This document shows positions 28,473 to 37,633 of a stretch of 64,000 nucleotides of DNA, in pieces. Location: the NCBI RefSeq assembly GCF_002090075.1, contig NZ_BBRI01000003.1:62001-126000 (forward strand). Direction: 5' to 3'. Position 1 is the first letter of the stretch. Every line of letters starts with the position of its first letter. Position numbers and translations under genes: made by a program. Under the pieces are notes generated by a model. It was not told where the DNA came from. It worked only from the letters and a program-made list of their open reading frames with translations, and did not search any database. The DNA comes from Demequina sp. NBRC 110052 (GTDB taxonomy: Bacteria; Actinomycetota; Actinomycetes; Actinomycetales; Demequinaceae).

Positions 28473-30617
28473 TCAGGACCGCGCCGCGCGCAGCCTCTCC
28501 ACAAGGCGTCGCATTCGCGGGTGCTCGAACAGGTCGTCGAGCAGCACAGGAACACCATTCGAGTCGGTGAGCGGGATGCGCCAGTTGGGGTATTCGAGGA
28601 ACGTGCCGGGCTGATTCTGCGTCCGGGTCTCCCCCACCGCGTCCGCGAGCGAGACCGCCGTGAGCAACGCAGGAGAGGACAGCACGAGCGAGTGCATCGC
28701 GCCGAGCACATCCTCGTCCTCGTGCTCCACCGGGAGCAGGCCGCGCTCGTCGAGGAACTCCGTGAGCGCCTCGACCTGACGCCGGCCCTCGGCCCGCATC
28801 TCGTCCACGTCCCCGACGAGGAGCCCCAGCTCCTCCGGAAGGTCGAGGTCCGTGCCCGCGAGGTACGCGGCCGTGGGCGGGTGGTCGTGCGTCGTGATCG
28901 CGACGAGCACATCGGACCTGTAGTCCTCTGGCGCGAGCGGCCTGCCGTCGCGCCACTCGAACCGCTGCACCACGGTGCCGAGCAGCCCGCGCGCGTTGAG
29001 ATACTCCATCACCCACGGCTCGACCGTGCCGAGATCCTCGCCGATGACGATCGCACCCTCACGGTGCGCCTCGAGAGCGACGATGCCGATCAGAGCCTCG
29101 TGGTCCACCTGCACGTACGCGCCGTCCACGGGGCTGTGCCCTTGGGGCACCCACCACTGCCGGAACAAGCCCAGCACATGGTCGATGCGCAGCGCGCCGG
29201 AGTGCCGCACCGCGGCGCGCACCAGATCGCGGAACGGCATGTAGGCGACCGCCTCGAGCGCACGCGGGTTCCACGGCGGAAGGGACCAGTCCTGACCCTT
29301 CTGATTGAACGCATCGGGCGGGGCGCCGATGCCGACGCCGCGCGCGAGCACGCCCTGCAGGGACCACGAGTCGGCACCCTCGGGGTGCACGCCCACGGCC
29401 AGATCCATCATGATGCCCAGTCGCATGCCCGACTCGAGCGCGCGATCCTGCGCTCGCGCGAGCTGCTCCTCGGCGACCCACTGCAACCACGCGTAGTAGA
29501 GGATGCGGTCCGCATGCTCGTCCCGCCACGCCGACACCGCAGGCGAGTTCGGCCGCGACATCTCGTCGGGCCACGGCACGCCGCGATGTGCCTCCGCGAG
29601 CGCGCACCATGTCGCGAAATCCTCGAGCGCCCGGCCCTCGCGCAGGCAGAATGCCTCGAACTGCGCGTCGCGCCCGGGGGTGCGCGGAGCGAGGAAGACC
29701 TGCTCGAGCGCCGCGGACTTGGCGCGCCACGCGCCGTCGCGATCCAGCAGGTCGGCGGTGTCGTTCACGGCACGCGGCCGCTCCGACTCCCACTCGAGCA
29801 GCGCCCGCTGCTGACTCGGCAAATACGCGACCTCGGGGATGTCCTCGACGCGGATGTAGGTGGGGTTGAGGAAGCGCCGCGACGATGGGCTGTACGGCGA
29901 GTTCGAGAGCGGCGGCACGGGCTCGGGCGCATGCAACGGGTTCACGAGCACGAAGTCGGCGCCAGCGCGCACCTTCGCGAGCGCGCACAGGTCGCCCAGG
30001 TCGGCGAAGTCGCCCAGACCCCACGAGCGTGAGGACCGTACCGAGTACAGCTGCGTGTGGAAGCCGTAGGGTCGCGCCTCGCGGATCTCGCGCGGCACCT
30101 CGAGGCGCGCGGGGGTCACGATCACCCACCCGCGACCGCGCATGCCGGTCGTGGTGCCCTCGAGACGGTGATAGCCGAGCGGCAGGTCCGCAGGCAACCG
30201 GAACGTCGCGCGACCCACCTCGCGGCCGCCGACGGTGCGCGGCGGCACATACACGTCGAGCTGTTCGAGCTCGCGCTCCTCGCCGGTCTCGAGGCGCACG
30301 CGCGCCGTGGCCGGCGAGCCATGCGGCACGTGCACGGGAAGGTCACGTGGCTCGCCCTGGGTCGCCACCGTCACGGCAGGCACGATGCGCTCCCACCGGG
30401 CGTCCTCGAGACGCACCAGGGACTCGGCGCACGCCTCGTCGTCGTGCGCGTCGACGCCCTGGGCACGCAGCACCGCGCGGATCGCCTCGGCCGTGCATCG
30501 AGTGCGTTCGCCGGACGCCGCCGTGTACTCGAGCGAGACCCTGCAGGCCCGCGCGAGCTCCTCGAGCGCGGGCGACGGGAGGGCCTCCAAGGCGTCGGGT
30601 TCTGTCACCTCCACCAT
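28473..30617 (-). CDS. malQ: 4-alpha-glucanotransferase (amylomaltase, GH77)
   Basis: The 714-residue GH77 enzyme transfers maltosyl units between malto-oligosaccharides in the cytoplasm. The N-terminal extension (about residues 1-180), with a beta-sandwich segment (HVPHGSPATARV), marks the long actinobacterial/E. coli-type MalQ. LYSVRSSRSWGLGDFADL starts the barrel. IDHVLGLFRQWWVP holds the nucleophile Asp, VIGEDLGTV the acid/base Glu, and ITTHDHPPTAAYL the third carboxylate. I chose the ATG at 30617 (MVEVTEPDALEALP); the upstream frame is not conserved-looking. It works with the GH13 alpha-glucosidase at 1685 in maltodextrin breakdown, but there is no mal transporter in the window. Confidence 0.94.
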   Translation of the reverse strand: MVEVTEPDALEALPSPALEELARACRVSLEYTAASGERTRCTAEAIRAVLRAQGVDAHDDEACAESLVRLEDARWERIVPAVTVATQGEPRDLPVHVPHGSPATARVRLETGEERELEQLDVYVPPRTVGGREVGRATFRLPADLPLGYHRLEGTTTGMRGRGWVIVTPARLEVPREIREARPYGFHTQLYSVRSSRSWGLGDFADLGDLCALAKVRAGADFVLVNPLHAPEPVPPLSNSPYSPSSRRFLNPTYIRVEDIPEVAYLPSQQRALLEWESERPRAVNDTADLLDRDGAWRAKSAALEQVFLAPRTPGRDAQFEAFCLREGRALEDFATWCALAEAHRGVPWPDEMSRPNSPAVSAWRDEHADRILYYAWLQWVAEEQLARAQDRALESGMRLGIMMDLAVGVHPEGADSWSLQGVLARGVGIGAPPDAFNQKGQDWSLPPWNPRALEAVAYMPFRDLVRAAVRHSGALRIDHVLGLFRQWWVPQGHSPVDGAYVQVDHEALIGIVALEAHREGAIVIGEDLGTVEPWVMEYLNARGLLGTVVQRFEWRDGRPLAPEDYRSDVLVAITTHDHPPTAAYLAGTDLDLPEELGLLVGDVDEMRAEGRRQVEALTEFLDERGLLPVEHEDEDVLGAMHSLVLSSPALLTAVSLADAVGETRTQNQPGTFLEYPNWRIPLTDSNGVPVLLDDLFEHPRMRRLVERLRAARS

Positions 30618-30682
30618 CCTGCCAGAGCAGGCACGTCGCCGACAGGGCCGCAGCGAGGGTTTGCCGTGTCGGGAGGCCTGGA

Positions 30683-30688
30683 TACCCT
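30683..30688 (+). promoter_or_regulatory. leaderless promoter of the MscS operon (TTGCCG/TACCCT)
   Basis: The -10 TACCCT ends 7 bases before the GTG at 30695. TTGCCG at 30661-30666 gives a -35 with a 16-base spacer. No ribosome site precedes the GTG. Confidence 0.55.
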
Positions 30689-30694
30689 GGTCGG

Positions 30695-31873
30695 GTGCTC
30701 TCGAATCTGATCCCCACCGCCCTGCTGCCACTGTCGACCACGGATCCCTCGGCGGAACCGTCGGCGGGTCCCGCGCTTCAGCAGACCGGTGAGACGATCG
30801 AGGACGCCCAGAAGTGGTTCCAGGACCTCTTCGGCGACGGCGTGGGCAACCTCGCCTTCATCGGCGCGATCATCCTCGTCGGCGTCATCGTGCTCGCGCT
30901 GGGCCGCTGGTTCATCAAGATCTTCACGCGGTCGATCGAAGAGGGCCTTCCGGTCACGGAGCGCAAGGCGCGTGCGGCGCTCAAGAAGGCACGGATCGCG
31001 CTGCCCGAGGTCGACACCCTCGACGCGCGGCTCGAGCGTGAGCGGCGAAAGCAGCGCGCACGCACCATCCGGGTGGTCCTGAACTCGGTGCTCGCCGTCG
31101 TCGTCGTGACCACCGTGACGCTCATCGTGCTCGACATGATCGGCATCTCGATCGCCCCGCTGCTCGCGTCCGCGGGAATCATCGGCGTCGCGCTGGGATT
31201 CGGCGCCCAGTCGCTCGTGAAGGACCTGCTCTCCGGGCTGTTCATGCTGGTCGAGGACCAGTACGGCGTGGGCGACATCATCGACGTGGGAGAGGCCTCC
31301 GGCGTGGTCGAGGAGATCGGCCTGCGGTCAGTGCGACTCCGCTCGATCGACGGCACCATGTGGTACGTCCCCAACGGCAACATCGTCCGCGTGGGCAACA
31401 TGACACGCCTGTGGTCGCGCGCGCTGATCGAGGTGCGCCTGAGCTACGACACGGACCTCGAGGAGGCCCGCCAGGCCATGCTCGACGCGGTGCAGGCCGC
31501 GCGCGAGGCCGACGAGGGCATCGACCAGTCGATTCTGTCCGAACCAGAGGTGCCCGGCATCGAGTCCTTCGACTACGACGCCGTGACGGTGCGACTGCTG
31601 ATCCAGGTGCAGCCCGTGTCGCAGTGGGACGTCATGCGCACCGTGCGCCGCGAGATGCGCCGCATCTTCGACGAGCGCGGCATCCGCATGGCGATCCCCC
31701 ACCAGGCGTTCAAGCTCGACACGCCGCCCGCCGCACCGGCCGGAGGCGACCGCCGCCCGAAGTCGAAGTCGACCGAGGCGCCGACCGACACCGCCGCCCA
31801 CCAGGGCATCGGAGAGACCACACGCGGCGGGCACGTCGTGCGTGGCGACGTCGCTCCCGAGGGAGACGAGTGA
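30695..31873 (+). CDS. MscS family mechanosensitive channel
   Basis: The 392-residue small-conductance mechanosensitive channel relieves turgor during hypo-osmotic shock. Membrane segments are at about 50-70, 130-150 and 150-180. The pore helix reads LLASAGIIGVALGFGAQSLVKDLLSGLFM, the MscS TM3 glycine/alanine pattern. GDIIDVGEASGVVEEIGLRSVRLRSIDG and WYVPNGNI are the cytoplasmic beta-domain blocks. The C-terminal 60 residues are a charged, Thr/Lys-rich tail not seen in E. coli MscS. It heads an operon overlapping glbO by 4 bases. Confidence 0.93.
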   Translation: MLSNLIPTALLPLSTTDPSAEPSAGPALQQTGETIEDAQKWFQDLFGDGVGNLAFIGAIILVGVIVLALGRWFIKIFTRSIEEGLPVTERKARAALKKARIALPEVDTLDARLERERRKQRARTIRVVLNSVLAVVVVTTVTLIVLDMIGISIAPLLASAGIIGVALGFGAQSLVKDLLSGLFMLVEDQYGVGDIIDVGEASGVVEEIGLRSVRLRSIDGTMWYVPNGNIVRVGNMTRLWSRALIEVRLSYDTDLEEARQAMLDAVQAAREADEGIDQSILSEPEVPGIESFDYDAVTVRLLIQVQPVSQWDVMRTVRREMRRIFDERGIRMAIPHQAFKLDTPPAAPAGGDRRPKSKSTEAPTDTAAHQGIGETTRGGHVVRGDVAPEGDE

Positions 31874-32337
31874 GCGCGACCGAGCCCGCTCCCGGCATGA
31901 CCGTCGGATCAGGAGCGCCCCAGGAACCCGGAGAGAGCTTCTTCGACGCGGTCGGCGGACACGAGACCTTCGAGGGCATCGTCCGACGCTTCTACGAGGG
32001 CGTCCAGGCGGACGACGTGCTCGCACCGATGTACCCCGCGCACGACTGGGAGGGCGCGATCTGGCGCCTCACGGCCTTCCTGGAGCAGTACTGGGGCGGT
32101 CCGACGACGTACTCGGAGCAGCGCGGGCACCCACGGCTGCGCATGCGCCACCAGCCCTTCCACGTGAACCCCGAAGCGCGCGACCGCTGGATCGGCCACA
32201 TGCGCGCGGCCGTCGCGGGAGCGAATCTGGCCCCGCTGCACGCCGTCACCCTGATGGACTACCTCGAGCGCGCCGCGCACTCGATGATCAACACCTTCGA
32301 GGACACCCCGCGCGCGGCCGCGGGCGAGGAGAAGTGA
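31870..32337 (+). CDS. glbO: group II truncated hemoglobin (trHbO)
   Basis: The 155-residue oxygen-binding globin of the GlbO class is 2-on-2 folded. The conserved FYEGVQADDVLAPMYP, WRLTAFLEQYWGGPTTYSEQ and proximal-His RMRHQPF are all visible. The GTG start overlaps the MscS stop (GTGA). The ATG at 31897 would remove nine residues before the globin fold and is an alternative. It is followed at a 1-base overlap by a thioesterase gene. In actinobacteria glbO often sits beside housekeeping genes and is linked to oxygen or redox handling and to lipid association in mycobacteria. Confidence 0.93.
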   Translation: MSATEPAPGMTVGSGAPQEPGESFFDAVGGHETFEGIVRRFYEGVQADDVLAPMYPAHDWEGAIWRLTAFLEQYWGGPTTYSEQRGHPRLRMRHQPFHVNPEARDRWIGHMRAAVAGANLAPLHAVTLMDYLERAAHSMINTFEDTPRAAAGEEK

Positions 32338-33227
32338 TGGTCGAGCACCGCGAGGACACCTGGGCGGACAGCGCCGTCGCGTCGGGCCTGTCCGCTCTCG
32401 AGTTGGAGCGCACGGGCGACACGAGCTTCACCGGCATCTCGCTGCCGATGCCGGGAGGCAGGGTCTTCGGCGGGCAGGTGCTCGCGCAGGCGATCGTCGC
32501 CGCAGGCCTCACGGTCGACGAGGCGCGCCAGGTGCATTCGATGCACGGCTACTTCCTGCGGCCAGGCGACACAGGCAAGGAGATCGACTTCGAGGTCGAG
32601 GTGCTGCGAGACGGAAGGTCGTTCTCCGCGCGGCGCACGCACGCGCTCCAGGACGGAAAGCCGATCCTGTCGATGATCGCGTCGTTCCAGGAGGAGCAGA
32701 CGGGGCCCGAGCACGCGGTCGCGATGCCCGAGGTGCCCGGCCCCGACGAGCTGCCCTCCGGCGTGGACATCTTCGCGCCGTTCGCCGGACACCCGCAGGC
32801 CGACTTCTGGCTCGAGCGCGCGCCGTTCGACGTGCGTCAGGTCGAGGGTTCGATCTTCCTCAAGCCGGATCCGCAGCCGCGCCAGTACCAGTCCGCCTGG
32901 GTGCGCGCACGTCGGCCCGTTGACGTCCCCCAGCTGAAGCATCGGGCGCTGCTCGCCTTCGCCTCCGACCAGATCATCCTGGAGCCCGTGCTGCGCCGCC
33001 ACGGCCTGTCGTGGGCCACGCGGGACATCTCGTTCGCGAGCCTTGACCACGCGATGTGGTGGCACCGCCCCGCGCGCGCCGACGAGTGGCTGCTCTACGT
33101 GCAGGACGCCCCGACAGCGCAGGGCGGGCGGGGCCTCGCCGGCGCCTGGGTCTTCGCCGAGGACGGCAGTCTCGTGGCCTCCGTCGCGCAGGAGGGCATG
33201 TTCCGCGTCTCGAAGCCGTCTGCCTGA
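32337..33227 (+). CDS. tesB: acyl-CoA thioesterase II (TesB family)
   Basis: The 296-residue double-hotdog thioesterase hydrolyses acyl-CoAs to free acid and CoA. The family segments GRVFGGQVLAQAIVAAG, VHSMHGYFLRPGD and RTHALQDGKPI are in the N-terminal hotdog. SLDHAMWWHRPARADEWLLY and the end segment EGMFRV are in the C-terminal hotdog. ATG overlaps the glbO stop by one base (TGATG). Length and order match TesB, and the usual catalytic Asp/Thr/Gln set appears retained. It is probably a third member of the MscS operon. Confidence 0.92.
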   Translation: MVEHREDTWADSAVASGLSALELERTGDTSFTGISLPMPGGRVFGGQVLAQAIVAAGLTVDEARQVHSMHGYFLRPGDTGKEIDFEVEVLRDGRSFSARRTHALQDGKPILSMIASFQEEQTGPEHAVAMPEVPGPDELPSGVDIFAPFAGHPQADFWLERAPFDVRQVEGSIFLKPDPQPRQYQSAWVRARRPVDVPQLKHRALLAFASDQIILEPVLRRHGLSWATRDISFASLDHAMWWHRPARADEWLLYVQDAPTAQGGRGLAGAWVFAEDGSLVASVAQEGMFRVSKPSA

Positions 33228-33252
33228 GAACCGCCGAGCCAGGGACCTCACG

Positions 33253-34014
33253 ATGATCGAGCTCGCGCACTGCTCCTGGACCGACGTCGAGTCCCACGTG
33301 GCGCGCGGCGGAACACTGGCGATCCTGCCGTTCGGCGCTCTCGAACAGCACGGCCCGCACCTGCCCCTGTCGACGGATACGCTCCAGGCGGAGGCCATCG
33401 CCCGGCGGGTCGCGCAGGAGTTCAATGCTCTTCTGCTCCCTGCAGTGCCGTACGGACAGACGTGGGACAACGCTGGCTTCCCCGGAACGCTCTCCCTCTC
33501 GCCCGCGACGACCACGGCCGTGTGCCTCGACATCGTGCGAGCCGCGCACGGATTCGGGGTGACGACGGTGGTCATCGTCAACGGCGACTACGGCAACCGC
33601 CTGCCTCTTCACACCGCGGCACACCAGCTCGTCACGGAGGGCCTCGACGCCATCGTGCTCGACTATCCAGGTCTGACGGACATCGGCGACGAGGTCAAGG
33701 ACACGCCGTGGGCCGCTCCCGGCCTGTGCCACGCCGACGAGATCGAGACCTCGATGGTGATGGCGCTGCGCCCCGAGCTGGTGCAGGGCGACCGCATGGT
33801 CGAGTGCTATCCGGAGATGCCCGAGGACTTCGGGATGCGCCCCCTCCGTTTCGACGCGCTGTCGCCTTCAGGCGTGTTCGGCGACCCGCGCTCCGCCACG
33901 GCGGGCAAGGGAGAACGGATCCTCGAGGGCGTCACCGCGCGCTCGATCGCGGCAGTGCAGGCGCACCTGGCGGCGATGGCACGCTCATCGGCGTCGGATC
34001 CGGGCCAGCGCTGA
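33253..34014 (+). CDS. creatininase family amidohydrolase with altered metal motif
   Basis: The 253-residue protein has the creatininase fold. The first metal motif is intact (FGALEQHGPHLPLSTDT), and CHADEIETSMVM resembles the HAG..ETS block. The central NGHGGN-type motif reads NGDYGN instead, so the usual histidine metal ligand is replaced by aspartate. Family members open cyclic amides (creatinine, formamidopyrimidines) or process peptides (MftE). The substrate here is unknown. It follows the thioesterase by 25 bases and converges on a BMP-type nucleoside-like importer, which may be related in function; that link is inference. Confidence 0.82.
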   Translation: MIELAHCSWTDVESHVARGGTLAILPFGALEQHGPHLPLSTDTLQAEAIARRVAQEFNALLLPAVPYGQTWDNAGFPGTLSLSPATTTAVCLDIVRAAHGFGVTTVVIVNGDYGNRLPLHTAAHQLVTEGLDAIVLDYPGLTDIGDEVKDTPWAAPGLCHADEIETSMVMALRPELVQGDRMVECYPEMPEDFGMRPLRFDALSPSGVFGDPRSATAGKGERILEGVTARSIAAVQAHLAAMARSSASDPGQR

Positions 34015-34022
34015 CAGCGCTG
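34006..34022. terminator. hairpin at the convergent ends of the creatininase and BMP operons
   Basis: CAGCGCT-GAC-AGCGCTG is a perfect 7-bp stem that includes the creatininase stop codon and ends 11 bases from the opposing permease stop. Confidence 0.5.
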
Positions 34023-34032
34023 ATCCTCGACG

Positions 34033-34944
34033 TCACGCGCGCATGGGCGCGAGGCGAGCACGCACGAGTGCGCGCGAGGACAGTACGAGCACCACGAGCG
34101 TGACGACATAGGGAAGGGTCGTGTACACCTCGCTCGGCAGTCCCAGCCCCAGCCCCTGACCAAGCAACGCGAAGCTCTGGAACAGCGCGAACAGCAGGGA
34201 GCCTCCCGTGACACCGAGCGGCGAGAGCCTCCCCATGATCACCACGGCGAGCACGATGTAGCCCCTGCCTGCGGTGATGTCCGGTGTGAAGGAGCCGATG
34301 GAGCCGGCCGTGATGACTCCGCCGGCGAGTCCCGCCATCGCGCCGCCAGCGAGCAGGGTCCCCCGGCCCACGCGCTCGACGCGCACCCCGCGCAGCCGCG
34401 CCGACTCGGGGTCCGTGCCGACCGCGTGAATGCGCAGCCCCACCGTGGTGTGGCGCATCAGGGCCCAGAAGCCGAGGACTAGAGGCACGAGCAGGTACAC
34501 CATGATGTCGTGCTGGAAGAGCACAGGGCCGAGGACGGGGACATCGGCGAGAGGGCCCAGGGAGACCGTCGGGAGGGTCTCCACGGATCGGTTGACCTCG
34601 CCCGCAGGGATCCACATCAGGTACAGGTACGTGCTCAGGCCGAGGCCCAGGATGGTCATCGCGAGGCCGACGACCACCTCGTTCGCGCCGAATCGGTAGA
34701 CGGCGAGGTTCATCGCCGCGGCCATGACCACGCCTGCAGCGAGAGCAGCGAGCAGCCCCATCCATGGGCCGACCGCGCTCGCGGCCCAGATGCCGACGAA
34801 CGCACCCATGGCCATCATGCCTTCGATGCCGAGGTTGAGGCGCCCCGCACGCTCCACCAGAGTCTCGCCGAGCCCGGCGATGATCAGCGGGGTCGCGAGC
34901 GCGATCGCGCCGGCGGCGATCGCGATCCAGAGTGCGGAGTTCAT
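34033..34944 (-). CDS. ABC importer permease 2 (BMP/nucleoside type, NupQ/YufQ-like)
   Basis: The 303-residue inner-membrane permease has about eight to nine helices. LIIAGLGETLVERAGRLNLGIEGMMAMGA and the later GRGYIVLAVVIMGRLSPLG are signatures of the BPD_transp_2 family partner of BMP lipoproteins. It is the last gene of a five-gene minus-strand operon and overlaps the preceding permease by 4 bases. With the other permease it should form the heterodimeric pore for a nucleoside-like or other purine/riboside substrate. Specificity cannot be read from sequence. Confidence 0.9.
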   Translation of the reverse strand: MNSALWIAIAAGAIALATPLIIAGLGETLVERAGRLNLGIEGMMAMGAFVGIWAASAVGPWMGLLAALAAGVVMAAAMNLAVYRFGANEVVVGLAMTILGLGLSTYLYLMWIPAGEVNRSVETLPTVSLGPLADVPVLGPVLFQHDIMVYLLVPLVLGFWALMRHTTVGLRIHAVGTDPESARLRGVRVERVGRGTLLAGGAMAGLAGGVITAGSIGSFTPDITAGRGYIVLAVVIMGRLSPLGVTGGSLLFALFQSFALLGQGLGLGLPSEVYTTLPYVVTLVVLVLSSRALVRARLAPMRA

Positions 34945-36080
34945 GACGTTCCCCTCTCACCGAGCTGGCCGATGGCGGCGTTCTCCCCGGCCGACGCGTC
35001 GGGTCTTCCGTCGGGCGGTTCCGGGTCCTCTCGCGGCAGTTGGGCGGCGCGTCGTGCCTCGCGGCGCGACGTCGCGCCCATGGCGCCGGCGATGCCGAGC
35101 AGGATCACCGCCTTGATCACGTCCGCGATGGACGACGGGATCGAGCCCGTCGCGGATTGGATGCCGGCGGCGCCGACCGTCAGCGCGGAGAACAGCAACG
35201 CGGAGACGACGATGCCTGCCGGCAGCAGCGCGCCGAGCAGTGCCACGGCGATTCCGCTGAAGCCGACGCCACCGGTCACCGACGTGTAGAGGCGGGAGTT
35301 GAGTCCCGCCAGCTGCAGATAGCCGACGAGCCCGGCTCCGAGCCCGGAGACGAGCATGGTGCGGTAGATGGTGCGTGCGCGGGACACTCCCAGGCGCCTC
35401 GCGAACGCGGGGCGCTCGGCGAAGACGGCGATGCGCGTCGCGGACGCGGTGCGACGCCACCACGCGAACGCGACGGCGATCACGATGACCAGCAGGACAC
35501 CCACATGCGCACGGGTCTGGGGGATGAGCGCGGGGAGCTCAGCGGATTCGGGAAGTGGGTCGCTCTGCGGGGTCGCGACGTTCTCCTCCGTGCCGAGGTA
35601 GGTGCGCAGGGAGAAGGCGAGGAATCCTGCGGCGATGTAGTTCAGCAGCAGGGTCGAGAGGATCTCGTTGACGCCCCAGCGCTCCAGCAGGAACGCCGGC
35701 AGGAGCGCGCAGATCGCGCCACCGAGCGCGCCCGCGAGCGCGCCGAGCAACCAGTGCACGGGAGCGGGGACGCCGTCGCCGAGTGAGAGCATCACCGCGC
35801 CCGAGGCGAGGGCGCCGATGGCGACCTGCCCCTCGGCACCGATCGAGAAGATCCCGGCCCTCAGCGCGGGGATCAGCGTGAGCGCGACGATGCCGATGGG
35901 CACCGCTCCCACGAGCAGCTCGCCGAAGCGGTACGGCGATGCGACGATTCCCTCGACGAAGCCTTGCAGTCCGACCAGGGGGTTGGCCCCGCTGAGAGCG
36001 ATGAGCGCGCCGGCCGCGACGAATGATCCGAGGACGACGGCGATGATGGTGGTCAGACGGCGCAGCGTGGCGGCGCTCAT
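34941..36080 (-). CDS. ABC importer permease 1 (BMP/nucleoside type, NupP/YufP-like)
   Basis: This 379-residue permease is the longer subunit of the pair, as is usual for this system. It shows PIGIVALTLIPALRAGIFSIGAEGQVAIGA, then WGVNEILSTLLLNYIAAGFL. A cytoplasmic tail of about 40 residues follows the last helix. It overlaps both the ATPase gene upstream and the second permease downstream by 4 bases, so expression is tightly coupled. Confidence 0.9.
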   Translation of the reverse strand: MSAATLRRLTTIIAVVLGSFVAAGALIALSGANPLVGLQGFVEGIVASPYRFGELLVGAVPIGIVALTLIPALRAGIFSIGAEGQVAIGALASGAVMLSLGDGVPAPVHWLLGALAGALGGAICALLPAFLLERWGVNEILSTLLLNYIAAGFLAFSLRTYLGTEENVATPQSDPLPESAELPALIPQTRAHVGVLLVIVIAVAFAWWRRTASATRIAVFAERPAFARRLGVSRARTIYRTMLVSGLGAGLVGYLQLAGLNSRLYTSVTGGVGFSGIAVALLGALLPAGIVVSALLFSALTVGAAGIQSATGSIPSSIADVIKAVILLGIAGAMGATSRREARRAAQLPREDPEPPDGRPDASAGENAAIGQLGERGTS

Positions 36081-37633
36081 GAGTTCGCTCCTGCCCGCGC
36101 CAGCCCCGACATGGCGCGGCCGATGCGCGCCGCGGTGGCCTCGTCGGCGGGGATGTCGTCGGCGATGCGGCCGCCGACCAGCACGACGACGCGGTCGGCG
36201 ATGTCGAGCAGCTCATCGAGGTCGTGGGACGCGACGAGCACGCCGGCGCCGCGCTCCGCCGCGGTGACGAGTCGCGCGCGGATCGCCTGGGAGGCGCGCA
36301 GATCCATGCCCTGCGTGGGTCCGTTGGCGACGACGAGGGATGCCGGCGACTCGGCGCTCCACGCGGCGTCGAGCTCGCGCGCGACCAGCAGCTTCTGCTG
36401 GTTGCCGCCCGAGAGGTTGCCTGCCGCCAATGTCGGATCGTGGGGACGCACGTCATACTCGGTGAGCACCGCGGCCTGGGCAGCGACGGCCTGCGCGCGG
36501 CGTCCGGAGAAGCGCGTACGGACGCGCGCACGCGGAGCCGGGTCCACCGAGGCGGCGTAGACAGTGAGATTCTCGCCGACGCTCATGCCGGGCACGACGG
36601 CGTCGGCGCGATGGTCCGGGATCCAGGCGACGCCCGCGGCGAGCGCTCCGGAAGCATCCGACGCCGTGGAGCCTGCCCGCACGACCTCGCCTGCCTGCGT
36701 CGGCGCAATCCCGACCGCCACTTCGGCGAGCAGGTTCTGGCCTGAGCCTGCGACGCCCGCGACTCCCACGATCTCGCCGCGGCGCACCTCCAGGCTCACC
36801 TGCTGCAGATCGGAATCCACGTCGGAGACCGCATCGACCTCGGTGAGGGTGAGCACGGCATCACCGCGCTCGCGGGGCGCGCGTGCGATCGCTTCCGGGA
36901 GTTCGCCCACCATGAGGTGAGCGATGCGGTTGGCGTCGAGCCCCTCCGTGGGACCGGTGAAGACCTGGTGTCCGTGGGAGAGCACGGTGACGTCGTCCGC
37001 GACGGTCAGCACCTCGTCCACGCGGTGCGTGATCAGCAGAATCGCGGTGCCCTGGGCGCACAGCGCGCGCAGGTGCGCGAAGAGGCCTCCCACCTCATGC
37101 GGCCCCAGGCTGGCGGTGGGCTCGTCGAGGATCAGCAGGCGTGCGCCCTCCGCGAGCGCCACCACGATCTCGCCCAGCTGCCGGTGAGCAAGCCCGAGCC
37201 TTCCGGTGGGCGCATCGATGTCCACCTGGACCCCCGCGGAGTCGAGCGTGCGCGAGAGGGCGGCGCGCGCGTCGGACCTGCGGGCGCGAAGGCGCGGCGA
37301 GGCGAGCAGCAGGTTGTCCACGAGCGAGAGGTCATGCACGAGGCTGAGCTGCTGGGGAACCATGTTGATGCCGAGGCTCTTCGCGTGAGCGCGCCCGCTG
37401 ATCTCGACCTCGCGGTCGTTGAGCAGCAGCTGCCCCGAGTCCGCGGGCTGAATGCCCGCGAGAATCTTGGCGAGCGTCGACTTGCCCGCGCCGTTCTCGC
37501 CGACGAGCGCGTGCACGCGGCCCGGCTGAACATCGATCCCCACCTTGGTAAGAGCCTGAACGGCTCCGAAGGACTTGGAGACGGACCACGCCGCGAGCGC
37601 GACGTGGTCCGTCTCCTGGTGCGATGCGACCAT
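36077..37633 (-). CDS. ABC importer ATPase with two nucleotide-binding domains (NupO/YufO-like)
   Basis: The 518-residue ATPase contains two fused NBDs. The first has an intact Walker A (GENGAGKST), a Q-loop, and Walker B LLILDEPTASLG. The second has a degenerate Walker A (GVAGSGQN) but a clear LSGGNQQK signature. This asymmetry is normal for RbsA/NupO-type importers, in which the second site is weakly active. Its ATG overlaps the stop of the binding-protein gene by one base. It energises the two permeases that follow. Confidence 0.92.
   Translation of the reverse strand: MVASHQETDHVALAAWSVSKSFGAVQALTKVGIDVQPGRVHALVGENGAGKSTLAKILAGIQPADSGQLLLNDREVEISGRAHAKSLGINMVPQQLSLVHDLSLVDNLLLASPRLRARRSDARAALSRTLDSAGVQVDIDAPTGRLGLAHRQLGEIVVALAEGARLLILDEPTASLGPHEVGGLFAHLRALCAQGTAILLITHRVDEVLTVADDVTVLSHGHQVFTGPTEGLDANRIAHLMVGELPEAIARAPRERGDAVLTLTEVDAVSDVDSDLQQVSLEVRRGEIVGVAGVAGSGQNLLAEVAVGIAPTQAGEVVRAGSTASDASGALAAGVAWIPDHRADAVVPGMSVGENLTVYAASVDPAPRARVRTRFSGRRAQAVAAQAAVLTEYDVRPHDPTLAAGNLSGGNQQKLLVARELDAAWSAESPASLVVANGPTQGMDLRASQAIRARLVTAAERGAGVLVASHDLDELLDIADRVVVLVGGRIADDIPADEATAARIGRAMSGLARAGANS

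Noticed and set aside
28473-30731. MalQ start at 30731
   Set aside because: The extra residues are Arg/Ser/Cys-rich shadow of the MscS upstream region; ATG 30617 gives a normal MalQ N-terminus.
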